Notes under the pieces: generated by a model | Databases searched by the model: none | Told to the model about the DNA's origin: nothing | Seen by the model: only the letters and a program-made list of their open reading frames with translations | NCBI GenBank assembly: GCA_902489595.1 | Contig: CABUAS010000066.1 | Location: 1-10,513, forward strand | Length of the DNA: 10,513 nucleotides | Direction: 5' to 3' | DNA from: an uncultured Oscillospiraceae bacterium | GTDB taxonomy: Bacteria > Bacillota > Clostridia > Oscillospirales > Acutalibacteraceae | Made by a program: the position numbers and the translations under genes | In this document: positions 1-4,619 of the stretch, one piece after another | How positions within the stretch are numbered: the first letter of the stretch is position 1 | How the letters are laid out: every line of letters starts with the position of its first letter

Positions 1-461
<461 letters not shown>

Positions 462-519
462 ACAAGTTGGTTATGTGTTCAGGCTATTGATAGTTCCAAA
501 TCCTTTTTCCTGTATTTAG

Positions 520-542
520 TTTTCAGGGTATATACCTGAAAA
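520..542 (+). other. Hairpin in the 23S-tRNA spacer
   Basis: TTTTCAGG at 520-527 pairs with CCTGAAAA at 535-542 around a 7-base loop. No U-run follows, so this is not an intrinsic terminator. Its place between 23S and the first tRNA suggests a structure read during processing of the rRNA precursor. The stem is seen in the sequence; the processing role is inference. Confidence 0.4.
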
Positions 543-554
543 AAGACGAGCTAT

Positions 555-630
555 GCACCATTAGCTCAGTTGGTAGAGCACCTGACTCTTAATCAGGGTG
601 TCCACGGTTCGAGCCCGTGATGGTGTACCA
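555..630 (+). tRNA. tRNA-Lys (anticodon CTT)
   Basis: A full 76-base cloverleaf ending in an encoded CCA. The acceptor arms GCACCAT and ATGGTGT pair with a G1-U72 wobble. The anticodon stem CCTGA/TCAGG encloses CTCTTAA, with anticodon CTT at 588-590, which reads the AAG lysine codon. The T arm contains the expected GTTCGAG. It sits between 23S and 5S in the same transcript. Confidence 0.96.
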
Positions 631-636
631 TCTTGT

Positions 637-711
637 GGCCCGTTGGTCAAGCGGTTAAGACATCGCCCTCTCACGGCGAAAACAGGAGTTCGATTCTCCT
701 ACGGGTCACCA
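637..711 (+). tRNA. tRNA-Glu (anticodon CTC)
   Basis: A 75-base cloverleaf with encoded CCA. Acceptor arms GGCCCGT and ACGGGTC pair with a G2-U71 wobble. The anticodon stem TCGCC/GGCGA encloses CTCTCAC, with anticodon CTC at 670-672, which reads the GAG glutamate codon. The T arm is AGGAG/CTCCT with loop TTCGATT. It lies six bases after tRNA-Lys, and both are inside the rRNA transcript. Confidence 0.96.
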
Positions 712-744
712 CGACCTTAGGGTTTACCAACAGGTCTTACAAAT

Positions 745-766
745 AACTGTGAGCCAGCTTACAGTT
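745..766 (+). other. Hairpin just upstream of 5S
   Basis: AACTGTGAG at 745-753 pairs with CTTACAGTT at 758-766 (one G-U pair) around the loop CCAG, four bases before the 5S 5' end. An RNA-processing role for releasing 5S from the precursor is likely but inferred. No U-run follows. Confidence 0.4.
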
Positions 767-770
767 CATA

Positions 771-886
771 GTCGGTGTTTATTACGAAGAGGGTCCACCC
801 GTTCCCATCCCGAACACGGTAGTTAAGCTCTTCAGTGCCGAAAATACTTGGCGGGAAGCTGCCCGGGAAAATAGGTCAACGCTGAC
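771..886 (+). rRNA. 5S ribosomal RNA
   Basis: About 116 bases with the family's conserved core (ACCCGTTCCCATCCCGAACA, then GTTAAGCTCTTCAG). The ends are set by helix I: GTCGGTGTT at 771-779 pairs with AACGCTGAC at 878-886, using two G-U pairs. It is the last RNA of the operon, and a terminator starts seven bases later. Its final 40 bases plus three flanking bases are repeated exactly at 1109-1151. Confidence 0.96.
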
Positions 887-892
887 ATCCTT

Positions 893-928
893 GAAAAGTC
901 ATACTTATTGTATGACTTTTCTTTTTTT
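893..928 (+). terminator. Intrinsic terminator of the rRNA operon
   Basis: GAAAAGTCATAC (893-904) and GTATGACTTTTC (910-921) form a perfect 12-bp stem around TTATT, followed by seven T (922-928). It directly follows 5S, as expected for the end of the rRNA transcript. Confidence 0.93.
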
Positions 929-931
929 ATG

Positions 932-1108
932 CTTCCTGCACCATTGTTATATCATACCTGCTGTATTATTTATATGAATTGCACTTCTTAACACGCATTG
1001 CGGTAACCCGAAAAAATTATCGGGCTTGCGCTGATCCTCAATTTTTTCGACCGCTGCTAAGCTCTTTTTGCTCCCTTTATCCTGCACTGCAGGCGGTCGC
1101 AAACGAGC
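932..1108. other. Spacer between the two 5S 3' ends, no gene
   Basis: There is no credible gene on either strand. A minus-strand frame (947-1150) is open, but it begins in the antisense of the 5S fragment and has no ribosome binding site. The spacer holds a long-range inverted pair, CGACCGC near 1048 and GCGGTCG near 1093, and a small CCCGA/TCGGG stem near 1007-1024. It may be the residue of a rearrangement or of a small element bounded by the 43-base direct repeats; its origin is unknown. Confidence 0.5.
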
Positions 1109-1151
1109 CTTGGCGGGAAGCTGCCCGGGAAAATAGGTCAACGCTGACATC
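1109..1151 (+). pseudogene. 5S rRNA 3'-end fragment (43-base exact duplicate)
   Basis: These 43 bases are identical to 847-889, that is, the 3' third of 5S plus the three following bases. The rest of 5S is absent, so it cannot make functional 5S rRNA. Like the true gene, it is followed at once by a U-tailed hairpin, but the two hairpins differ in sequence. It may be the scar of recombination between rRNA operons, or a direct repeat left by an element that inserted at the 5S 3' end. Absence of any mismatch suggests recent origin or gene conversion. Confidence 0.85.
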
Positions 1152-1154
1152 TTA

Positions 1155-1191
1155 AAGAAACCTTACACTTTTGTGTGAGGTTTTCTTTTTT
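1155..1191 (+). terminator. Second intrinsic terminator after the 5S fragment
   Basis: GAAACCTTACAC and GTGTGAGGTTTTC form a stem around a TTTT loop (about 1157-1185), with one G-U pair in the core, followed by a T-rich tract ending at 1191. It would stop read-through from the rRNA operon a second time. Confidence 0.85.
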
Positions 1192-1198
1192 GCTTTTC

Positions 1199-1269
1199 GG
1201 CGGGGTTGGGGCACCCCGCCCTACGGTTGCCTTATTGTAACTCCGTAGGGTGCGGCGTTCTCGACGCAC
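1199..1269. repeat. Composite palindromic repeat, two GTAGGG elements head to head
   Basis: The left half (1199-1225) is on the minus strand and reads CGTAGGGCGGGGTG followed by a matching CCCCGCC arm; on the plus strand GGCGGGGT/ACCCCGCC gives an 8-bp stem. The right half (1244-1269) reads CGTAGGGTGCGGCGTTCTCG then ACGCAC on the plus strand. Exactly 20 bases separate the inner CCCTAC and GTAGGG boxes. A second composite with the same right half (one base different) and the same 20-base gap lies at 4354-4424. It is probably a non-autonomous dispersed repeat. Confidence 0.75.
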
Positions 1270-1300
1270 CGTTATTTATGCAGTGGTGTCTTTCCAATTT

Positions 1301-1324
1301 TGTAGGGAAAATTCACGAATTGCA
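1301..1324 (+). repeat. Degenerate GTAGGG-type palindrome
   Basis: TGTAGGGAAAATTCACGAAT continuing TGCA contains the GTAGGG box followed by the small dyad AATT-CACG-AATT. It resembles the other GTAGGG elements of this window in layout, but its stem is short and AT-rich. The remaining bases between it and the next gene are AT-rich with no further feature apart from the putative promoter. Confidence 0.45.
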
Positions 1325-1351
1325 CGCTTATATCATTAAGATTATTTATTA

Positions 1352-1380
1352 TTTACTTTGCTCTGCATTTTTGATATTAT
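1352..1380 (+). promoter_or_regulatory. Putative sigma-A promoter of the SGNH hydrolase gene
   Basis: TTTACT (1352-1357), a 17-base spacer, and TATTAT (1375-1380). Transcription would begin near 1387, right at the ribosome binding site, giving a very short leader. That agrees with a TTG start at 1400 and argues against the upstream ATG at 1358, which would lie within the promoter. The AT-rich context makes chance matches likely. Confidence 0.4.
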
Positions 1381-1399
1381 ATATTCAGAGGTGGTTACG

Positions 1400-2029
1400 T
1401 TGAGGTTTAAAACATATTTAAAAAGAACTGAGTACGATACAGATAAGAATAACAAAAAAGATAATTTTAATTTTCTGAACAATAAATACTGTATTCCTGC
1501 TCAGACCGTTATTGCAGGTGATTCCATTACCGAAATTTTTAATATGGATTTGTTCAATTCTTATATTAAAGAAAGCGGTAAGCTTGTCTATAATCGCGGT
1601 ATCAGCGGTGATACAAGTAATAAACTTCTTGAACGATTTGACAGCAATGTTCTTGCACTGAAGCCATCAAACCTTGTATTGCTTATCGGTACTAATGATT
1701 TAACTTTGATTTCCGATGCTGATTATGTTTTTTCAAACATTTCTGAAATTGTTGATAAAGCACTGAATTCTGACCCTGATATGAATATCATATTGCAGTC
1801 GGTTTATCCTGTCACATATAAAAATAGGCGTAAAAACAGACTTATTTCTGCTCTTAATGAAAAATTACGTGCAATGTGTTCTGAGAAAAATATTACTTAT
1901 CTTGACATTTATACATTGCTTTTGGATAATAAAGGCGGCTTTAATTCTGAATATACATATGACGGTCTTCATCCGAATGTGCGTGGATTTGAAGTTGTGG
2001 CAAATCAGATTATTCCGCTTCTAAAATAA
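1400..2029 (+). CDS. SGNH/GDSL-type hydrolase (esterase/lipase-like)
   Basis: A 209-residue single-domain protein, normal for this family, with no signal peptide, so probably cytoplasmic. The SGNH blocks appear in order: GDS with the nucleophile Ser42, NRGISG (Gly67) for the oxyanion hole, GTND with Asn99, and DGLHP near the C-terminus with Asp188 and His191 completing the triad. It should hydrolyse an ester, possibly a deacetylation or lysophospholipid-type reaction; the substrate cannot be told. TTG at 1400 is chosen because AGAGGTGG (1387-1394) sits five bases upstream, whereas the in-frame ATG at 1358 has no such site and lies in the likely promoter. The gene stands alone, AT-rich like the GNAT gene at 3858, with no partner gene near enough for an operon. 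Confidence 0.88.
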   Translation: MRFKTYLKRTEYDTDKNNKKDNFNFLNNKYCIPAQTVIAGDSITEIFNMDLFNSYIKESGKLVYNRGISGDTSNKLLERFDSNVLALKPSNLVLLIGTNDLTLISDADYVFSNISEIVDKALNSDPDMNIILQSVYPVTYKNRRKNRLISALNEKLRAMCSEKNITYLDIYTLLLDNKGGFNSEYTYDGLHPNVRGFEVVANQIIPLLK

Positions 2030-2030
2030 T

Positions 2031-2079
2031 TTGCTTTTTTTGTATTACAAAGTAATCTCATTGTAATATCATAAAGCAA
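2031..2079. repeat. Two-tier inverted repeat after the hydrolase gene
   Basis: TTGCTTT (2031-2037) can pair with AAAGCAA (2073-2079), and inside this ATTACAA (2044-2050) pairs with TTGTAAT (2061-2067). It starts two bases after the stop codon. No U-run follows, so it is not a standard terminator; it could stabilise the 3' end of the message or be a relic repeat. Confidence 0.4.
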
Positions 2080-2085
2080 TTATTA

Positions 2086-2114
2086 TTGACAAAGATATTT
2101 TTATATTATATAAT
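2086..2114 (+). promoter_or_regulatory. Perfect-consensus sigma-A promoter upstream of the CNNM gene
   Basis: TTGACA (2086-2091), a 17-base spacer, and TATAAT (2109-2114), which is an exact match to consensus. Transcription should start near 2121, leaving a leader of about 130 bases before the ATG at 2253. Such a strong promoter ahead of a long leader with a terminator-like hairpin suggests control after initiation. Confidence 0.8.
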
Positions 2115-2149
2115 GATGAAAATATTTTTTTATGGAGTTTCCGATTTAA

Positions 2150-2182
2150 ATGGACGACTGTGATAGTTTAAATATTTATTAA
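2150..2182 (+). CDS. Possible leader peptide MDDCDSLNIY (10 residues)
   Basis: A ten-codon frame lies wholly within the leader RNA of the next gene. A weak site, GGAG at 2134-2137, is twelve bases upstream, which is longer than usual. The stop codon is followed four bases later by the hairpin at 2187. The peptide starts with two aspartates and has a third at position 5. Acidic codons early in a leader are known to destabilise ribosomes at low magnesium (as in Salmonella mgtA control), and the downstream gene belongs to a magnesium transport family, so the match is suggestive. Translation is not shown, and chance is a real alternative for so short a frame. Confidence 0.25.
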   Translation: MDDCDSLNIY

Positions 2183-2186
2183 TTTG

Positions 2187-2227
2187 AGACGTATTCTGTA
2201 TTGTGATAATGCAGGATATGTCTTTTT
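2187..2227 (+). terminator. Terminator-like hairpin in the CNNM leader (putative attenuator)
   Basis: The 15-base arm from 2188 (GACGTATTCTGTATT) pairs along its full length with 2208-2222 (AATGCAGGATATGTC), using three G-U pairs, around the loop GTGAT. An A-T pair extends it, and five T follow (2223-2227). It lies between the strong promoter and the gene with no gene ending before it in that transcript, so it would either cut expression as an attenuator or end a small RNA of about 100 bases. I found no convincing antiterminator pairing upstream. Confidence 0.6.
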
Positions 2228-2252
2228 ATGATTGTTTTGGAGGTTAAATTAA

Positions 2253-3575
2253 ATGGATTCCGTATGGTTAATGTTGTTACTGCAGGTTGTTCTTATTGCA
2301 CTGAATGCAGTTTTTGCAAGCGCTGAAATTGCGATAATCAGTATGAATGATAATAAACTTGCTAAAATGGCGCAGGAGGGCAATAAAAAGGCAATTAAAC
2401 TTGCGAAGTTAACGAGTAAGCCTGCACGTTTTCTTGCCACGATTCAGGTTGCTATAACACTTTCGGGTTTTCTGGGCAGTGCGTTCGCTGCTGATAATTT
2501 CTCAGATAAATTAGTAGCCCTTATAATGAAAACAGGTATAAATATTCCCGAAAAAACGCTCGATTCAATAGTAGTAATTTTAATCACATTGATTTTGTCC
2601 TATTTTACGCTTGTTTTCGGCGAACTTGTTCCAAAGCGTGTTGCAATGCGTAAAGCAGAGAGCCTTGCACTCGGTATGGCATCTATGATTACTTTTATTT
2701 CAAAAGTTTTTGCACCGCTTGTTTTTCTACTTACTGCTTCAACAAATCTTGTTTTAAGATTAATGAGAATAGACCCTGATGCCGCTGATGATGACGTAAG
2801 CGAAGAAGATATCAGAATGATGGTTGATGCCGGCAGTGAAAAAGGCGCAATCGACAGTACGGAAAAAGAGTTTATTCAGAATGTGTTTGAATTTGATGAC
2901 CTTGCAGTTGAAGAAATTGCAGTTCACAGAACAGAGGTTTCTCTTCTTTGGATGGAGGAATCCGTTGAGGAGTGGAATAAGACCATCAACGGCAGCCGTC
3001 ATACAATGTACCCTGTCTGCGATGAAACGGTTGATAATATTGTCGGTATTCTTAACGCTAAAGATTATTTCCGCCTTTCAGATAAGAGCAAAGAGAATAT
3101 TTTGAAAAACGCTGTTACGCCTGCATATTTTGTGCCTGAAAGTATTAAAGCCGATGTGCTTTTCAAAAATATGAAGGACAGCAGAAATACTTTTGCAGTT
3201 GTTCTTGACGAGCACGGCGGTACAACGGGTATTATTACAATGAGTGATTTGCTTGAGCAGCTTGTCGGTGATTTTGATGCAGACAGACCTGAAAAAACTG
3301 AGCCTGCCATTCAGAGCCTTGATTCCAAAACGTGGAAAATTCTCGGCACTGCCGAGCTTGATGATATTGAGCGTGAACTCGGTGTGTCGTTTGGTGATAA
3401 TGAAAATAACACCTTCAGCGGTTTGATTTTTGATACGCTCGGTGCAGTTGCAGATGACGGCAGTTCCTTTGAATTGAACGCTTACAATCTTATCATTAAG
3501 GTTACGGGCGTTACCGACCATCAGGTGGATTCGGCAGTTGTTTGCTTAGATTTACCGCTTGATAAAGAAGATTAA
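2253..3575 (+). CDS. CNNM/CorC (HlyC) family membrane transporter, probable Mg2+ efflux
   Basis: 440 residues, a typical length. The N-terminal CNNM (DUF21) membrane domain covers about 1-190: transmembrane segments near 3-30, 60-80, 104-126 and 138-165, the family's small-residue A-S-A-E turn (22-25), and GELVPK at 123-128. It is followed by an acidic linker (DPDAADDDVSEED), a pair of CBS domains (about 205-342, the second ending DEHGGTTGIITMSDLLEQ from 319), and a C-terminal CorC_HlyC domain (about 355-436). Characterised bacterial relatives (MpfA, CorC) act in magnesium efflux and resistance, with ATP-Mg binding to the CBS pair; older annotations call them haemolysins. The start is supported by GGAGG nine bases upstream. 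It is a single-gene unit with its own strong promoter, a leader hairpin and a terminator. Confidence 0.92.
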   Translation: MDSVWLMLLLQVVLIALNAVFASAEIAIISMNDNKLAKMAQEGNKKAIKLAKLTSKPARFLATIQVAITLSGFLGSAFAADNFSDKLVALIMKTGINIPEKTLDSIVVILITLILSYFTLVFGELVPKRVAMRKAESLALGMASMITFISKVFAPLVFLLTASTNLVLRLMRIDPDAADDDVSEEDIRMMVDAGSEKGAIDSTEKEFIQNVFEFDDLAVEEIAVHRTEVSLLWMEESVEEWNKTINGSRHTMYPVCDETVDNIVGILNAKDYFRLSDKSKENILKNAVTPAYFVPESIKADVLFKNMKDSRNTFAVVLDEHGGTTGIITMSDLLEQLVGDFDADRPEKTEPAIQSLDSKTWKILGTAELDDIERELGVSFGDNENNTFSGLIFDTLGAVADDGSSFELNAYNLIIKVTGVTDHQVDSAVVCLDLPLDKED

Positions 3576-3578
3576 TGT

Positions 3579-3612
3579 TGTAGGGGAGGGTCTCTGTGCC
3601 CTCCCGTTTTTT
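3579..3612 (+). terminator. Terminator built from a GTAGGG-type repeat
   Basis: GGGAGGG (3584-3590) and CCCTCCC (3599-3605) form a 7-bp GC stem around TCTCTGTG, and six T follow (3607-3612). The 28 bases 3579-3606 are the same repeat found at 4441-4468 and 4569-4596, which lack a T-run. It starts four bases after the CNNM stop codon, so here a dispersed repeat appears to serve as the gene's terminator. Confidence 0.85.
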
Positions 3613-3622
3613 ATAAAAACTA

Positions 3623-3651
3623 TTGACTTATTTGTTTTTGTATGTTATCTT
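3623..3651 (+). promoter_or_regulatory. Sigma-A promoter of the leader-ORF/acetyltransferase unit
   Basis: TTGACT (3623-3628), a 17-base spacer, and TATCTT (3646-3651). Transcription would begin near 3658, just upstream of the ribosome binding site GAGG (3661-3664) of the leader ORF. The compact spacing promoter, RBS, small ORF, terminator, gene supports it. Confidence 0.65.
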
Positions 3652-3673
3652 GAAAAAAACGAGGTATATTATT

Positions 3674-3772
3674 ATGTTTAATTTAGTTTTAAATATCCAT
3701 ATGTTTGCACAGCCGCAGCCTATGTATTTTACATGGGTTTGTTCGTCGTGCATACATCGGGATTTGAATTAA
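3674..3772 (+). CDS. Putative 32-residue regulatory leader peptide
   Basis: ATG at 3674 is preceded by GAGG with nine bases of spacing, and the frame ends at TAA 3770-3772. The peptide begins MFNLVLNIHMF, has AQPQP at 12-16, then MYFTW (17-21), two cysteines flanking two serines (C23-SS-C26), and ends IHRDLN. It is too short and unstructured to be an obvious enzyme or toxin, and I do not recognise it as a known family. Codons 23-26 form the arm that can disrupt the terminator at 3800-3838, and a 7-bp hairpin (3719-3737) inside the frame could pause RNA polymerase. These suggest that translation of the frame, rather than the peptide product, is the regulatory signal. QPQP before the critical arm is a plausible slow or drug-sensitive site. 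Confidence 0.65.
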   Translation: MFNLVLNIHMFAQPQPMYFTWVCSSCIHRDLN

Positions 3773-3813
3773 AATAATCATATTTATTCAAATTACTTTA
3801 AGCACTGACGAAC
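3741..3813 (+). promoter_or_regulatory. Antiterminator pairing between leader ORF and terminator arm
   Basis: GTTCGTCGTGC (3741-3751), within the leader ORF, is complementary to GCACTGACGAAC (3802-3813), the left arm of the terminator, in 11 base pairs with only U3806 bulged. The two structures are mutually exclusive. A ribosome covering 3741-3751 leaves the terminator arm free to fold, while a ribosome stalled further upstream exposes the segment and favours read-through. The terminator is the more stable, so off would be the default state. The pairing is seen in sequence; the regulatory outcome is inference. Confidence 0.6.
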
Positions 3814-3838
3814 GTAATCGTTTGTCAGTGCTTTTTTT
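3800..3838 (+). terminator. Intrinsic terminator/attenuator just before the GNAT gene
   Basis: AAGCACTGACGAACG (3800-3814) pairs with CGTTTGTCAGTGCTT (3819-3833), 15 bp with one G-U, around TAAT, followed by T to 3838. It ends only six bases before the ribosome binding site of the acetyltransferase gene and follows a leader ORF, so it should block expression of that gene unless melted. Confidence 0.85.
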
Positions 3839-3857
3839 ATTTTCAGGAGGTTATGCT

Positions 3858-4322
3858 ATGAATATTGAATTGAAGAAAATTGAGCAAGACGAAATAGTTA
3901 AAGCGTTTTTTATGCAGAAAAAAGGTTTTTTGCCTACTTACTTAAAGTATTTTGATAAAATTAATCCGATATTCAAATCGTATTCAGCCTTTAAGAAAAA
4001 GTTTGTAAATGAAAATATTATTTGGTTTTTTATTGTTTATAACGGCATTAAGATAGGCGAAATAGAAATTGAATTTAAACAGGATTTCGTTCATATATCT
4101 GATTTCTTTATTTTATCAGAGTATCAAAATCAAGGTGTAGGTCAGCAGGTTTTGAAGTATATTAATAATATGTTCAGCGATTATAAACATTGGCATTTGA
4201 TGACTATAAAACAGGAAAAACGAAATTGTCATTTGTACGAAAAATTCGGATATATGAAAACAAATCTTGAAATACCTATTAATAAACGAATGACAATTAT
4301 TGAATATGAAAGAAAACTGTAA
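3858..4322 (+). CDS. GNAT-family N-acetyltransferase, small and AT-rich
   Basis: 154 residues, a usual size for a single-domain Gcn5-related acetyltransferase using acetyl-CoA. Motif A is clear at about 82-100: the beta-strand FFIL, then Q90-N-Q-G93-V-G95, the pyrophosphate-binding loop. Motif B is N123-CHLYEKFGY with Tyr127 in the place of the usual general acid. The substrate is unknown. The ATG at 3858 is preferred because AGGAGG lies seven bases upstream; an in-frame TTG at 3822 falls inside the terminator hairpin. Sampled 60-base blocks are 25-30% GC, clearly below the 38-50% of samples from the CNNM and MATE genes, hinting at transfer. Its attenuator-type leader resembles those of antibiotic-resistance genes, so drug or toxin acetylation is a reasonable but unproven role. 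Confidence 0.85.
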   Translation: MNIELKKIEQDEIVKAFFMQKKGFLPTYLKYFDKINPIFKSYSAFKKKFVNENIIWFFIVYNGIKIGEIEIEFKQDFVHISDFFILSEYQNQGVGQQVLKYINNMFSDYKHWHLMTIKQEKRNCHLYEKFGYMKTNLEIPINKRMTIIEYERKL

Positions 4323-4353
4323 AGTTCCGACGTCATCGGCTTATTATACGAAC

Positions 4354-4424
4354 GGTACGATGCGGTCATCGTACCCTACAAAATTACAATAACGCTTTCG
4401 TAGGGTGCGGCGTCCTCGACGCAC
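4354..4424. repeat. Composite palindromic repeat, second copy
   Basis: The left half is a 9-bp hairpin, GGTACGATG (4354-4362) with CATCGTACC (4367-4375), followed by CCCTAC, i.e. a minus-strand GTAGGG element. The right half (4399-4424) is a plus-strand GTAGGG element matching 1244-1269 with one difference in 26 bases. The inner boxes are separated by 20 bases, exactly as in the copy at 1199-1269, though neither the spacer nor the left hairpin is conserved in sequence. Confidence 0.75.
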
Positions 4425-4440
4425 TGAAATTTTAATATTT

Positions 4441-4468
4441 TGTAGGGGATGGCCTCCGTGCCCTCCCG
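4441..4468 (+). repeat. GTAGGG-type 28-base palindromic repeat
   Basis: It begins TGTAGGGGATGG and ends GTGCCCTCCCG, matching 3579-3606 with small differences (24 to 25 of 28 positions). The stem GGGATGG/CCCTCCC is imperfect and no T-run follows, so it should not terminate transcription here. Confidence 0.75.
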
Positions 4469-4476
4469 AATAACAA

Positions 4477-4565
4477 CGTAGGGCGGGGTGGTCTCACCTG
4501 TCGGTTCGGTCAGTGCTTCTGCTTCGCAGAGGTGTCCACCGGACACCCGCACCCTCACCCCGCCG
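4477..4565 (+). repeat. Long GTAGGG-type element with nested hairpins
   Basis: The outer arms GGCGGGGTG (about 4482-4490) and CACCCCGCC (about 4556-4564) are inverted and match the short element at 1199-1225 in reverse orientation, but here they enclose some 65 bases instead of a few. Within are GGTGTCC-ACC-GGACACC (about 4531-4547) and TCTGC-TTC-GCAGA (about 4518-4530). It looks like a short palindrome expanded by, or carrying, another palindromic repeat. Confidence 0.65.
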
Positions 4566-4568
4566 AAA

Positions 4569-4596
4569 TGTAGGGAAAGGTCTCTGTGCCCTCCCG
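4569..4596 (+). repeat. GTAGGG-type 28-base palindromic repeat adjoining a ribosome binding site
   Basis: TGTAGGGAAAGG then TCTCTGTGCCCTCCCG matches 3579-3606 in 26 of 28 positions. The GGGAAAGG side spoils the stem, and no T-run follows. It ends nine bases before the AAAGGAG ribosome binding site of the next gene, so it must lie in that gene's untranslated leader. Confidence 0.75.
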
Positions 4597-4619
4597 TCAA
4601 ACAGAAAGGAGAATTCAAA

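Noticed and set aside
947..1150. Minus-strand 67-residue frame
   Set aside because: It begins in the antisense of the 5S fragment, lacks an RBS and crosses no recognisable domain; treated as chance.
1206..1403. Plus-strand 65-residue frame before the hydrolase
   Set aside because: It is translated palindromic repeat plus AT-rich spacer, with no RBS, and overlaps the hydrolase start.
2131..2170. Resemblance of the CNNM leader to a purine riboswitch (GTTTCC and GACTGTG segments)
   Set aside because: The P2 hairpin, its conserved loop and a proper P3 stem are missing, and the downstream gene is not a purine gene.
3078..3521. Minus-strand 147-residue frame opposite the CNNM gene
   Set aside because: It is a shadow of a strongly supported gene with CBS and CorC domains; no RBS or family signal.
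3579..4596. Possible CRISPR array from the repeated GTAGGG units
   Set aside because: The units are irregularly spaced, in both orientations, without uniform spacers, and no cas gene is present; they are dispersed palindromes.
4488..4619. Upstream in-frame extension of the RimJ/RimL-like GNAT gene
   Set aside because: The extra 44 residues are translated repeat sequence, while ATG 4620 has a good RBS and matches the family N-terminus.
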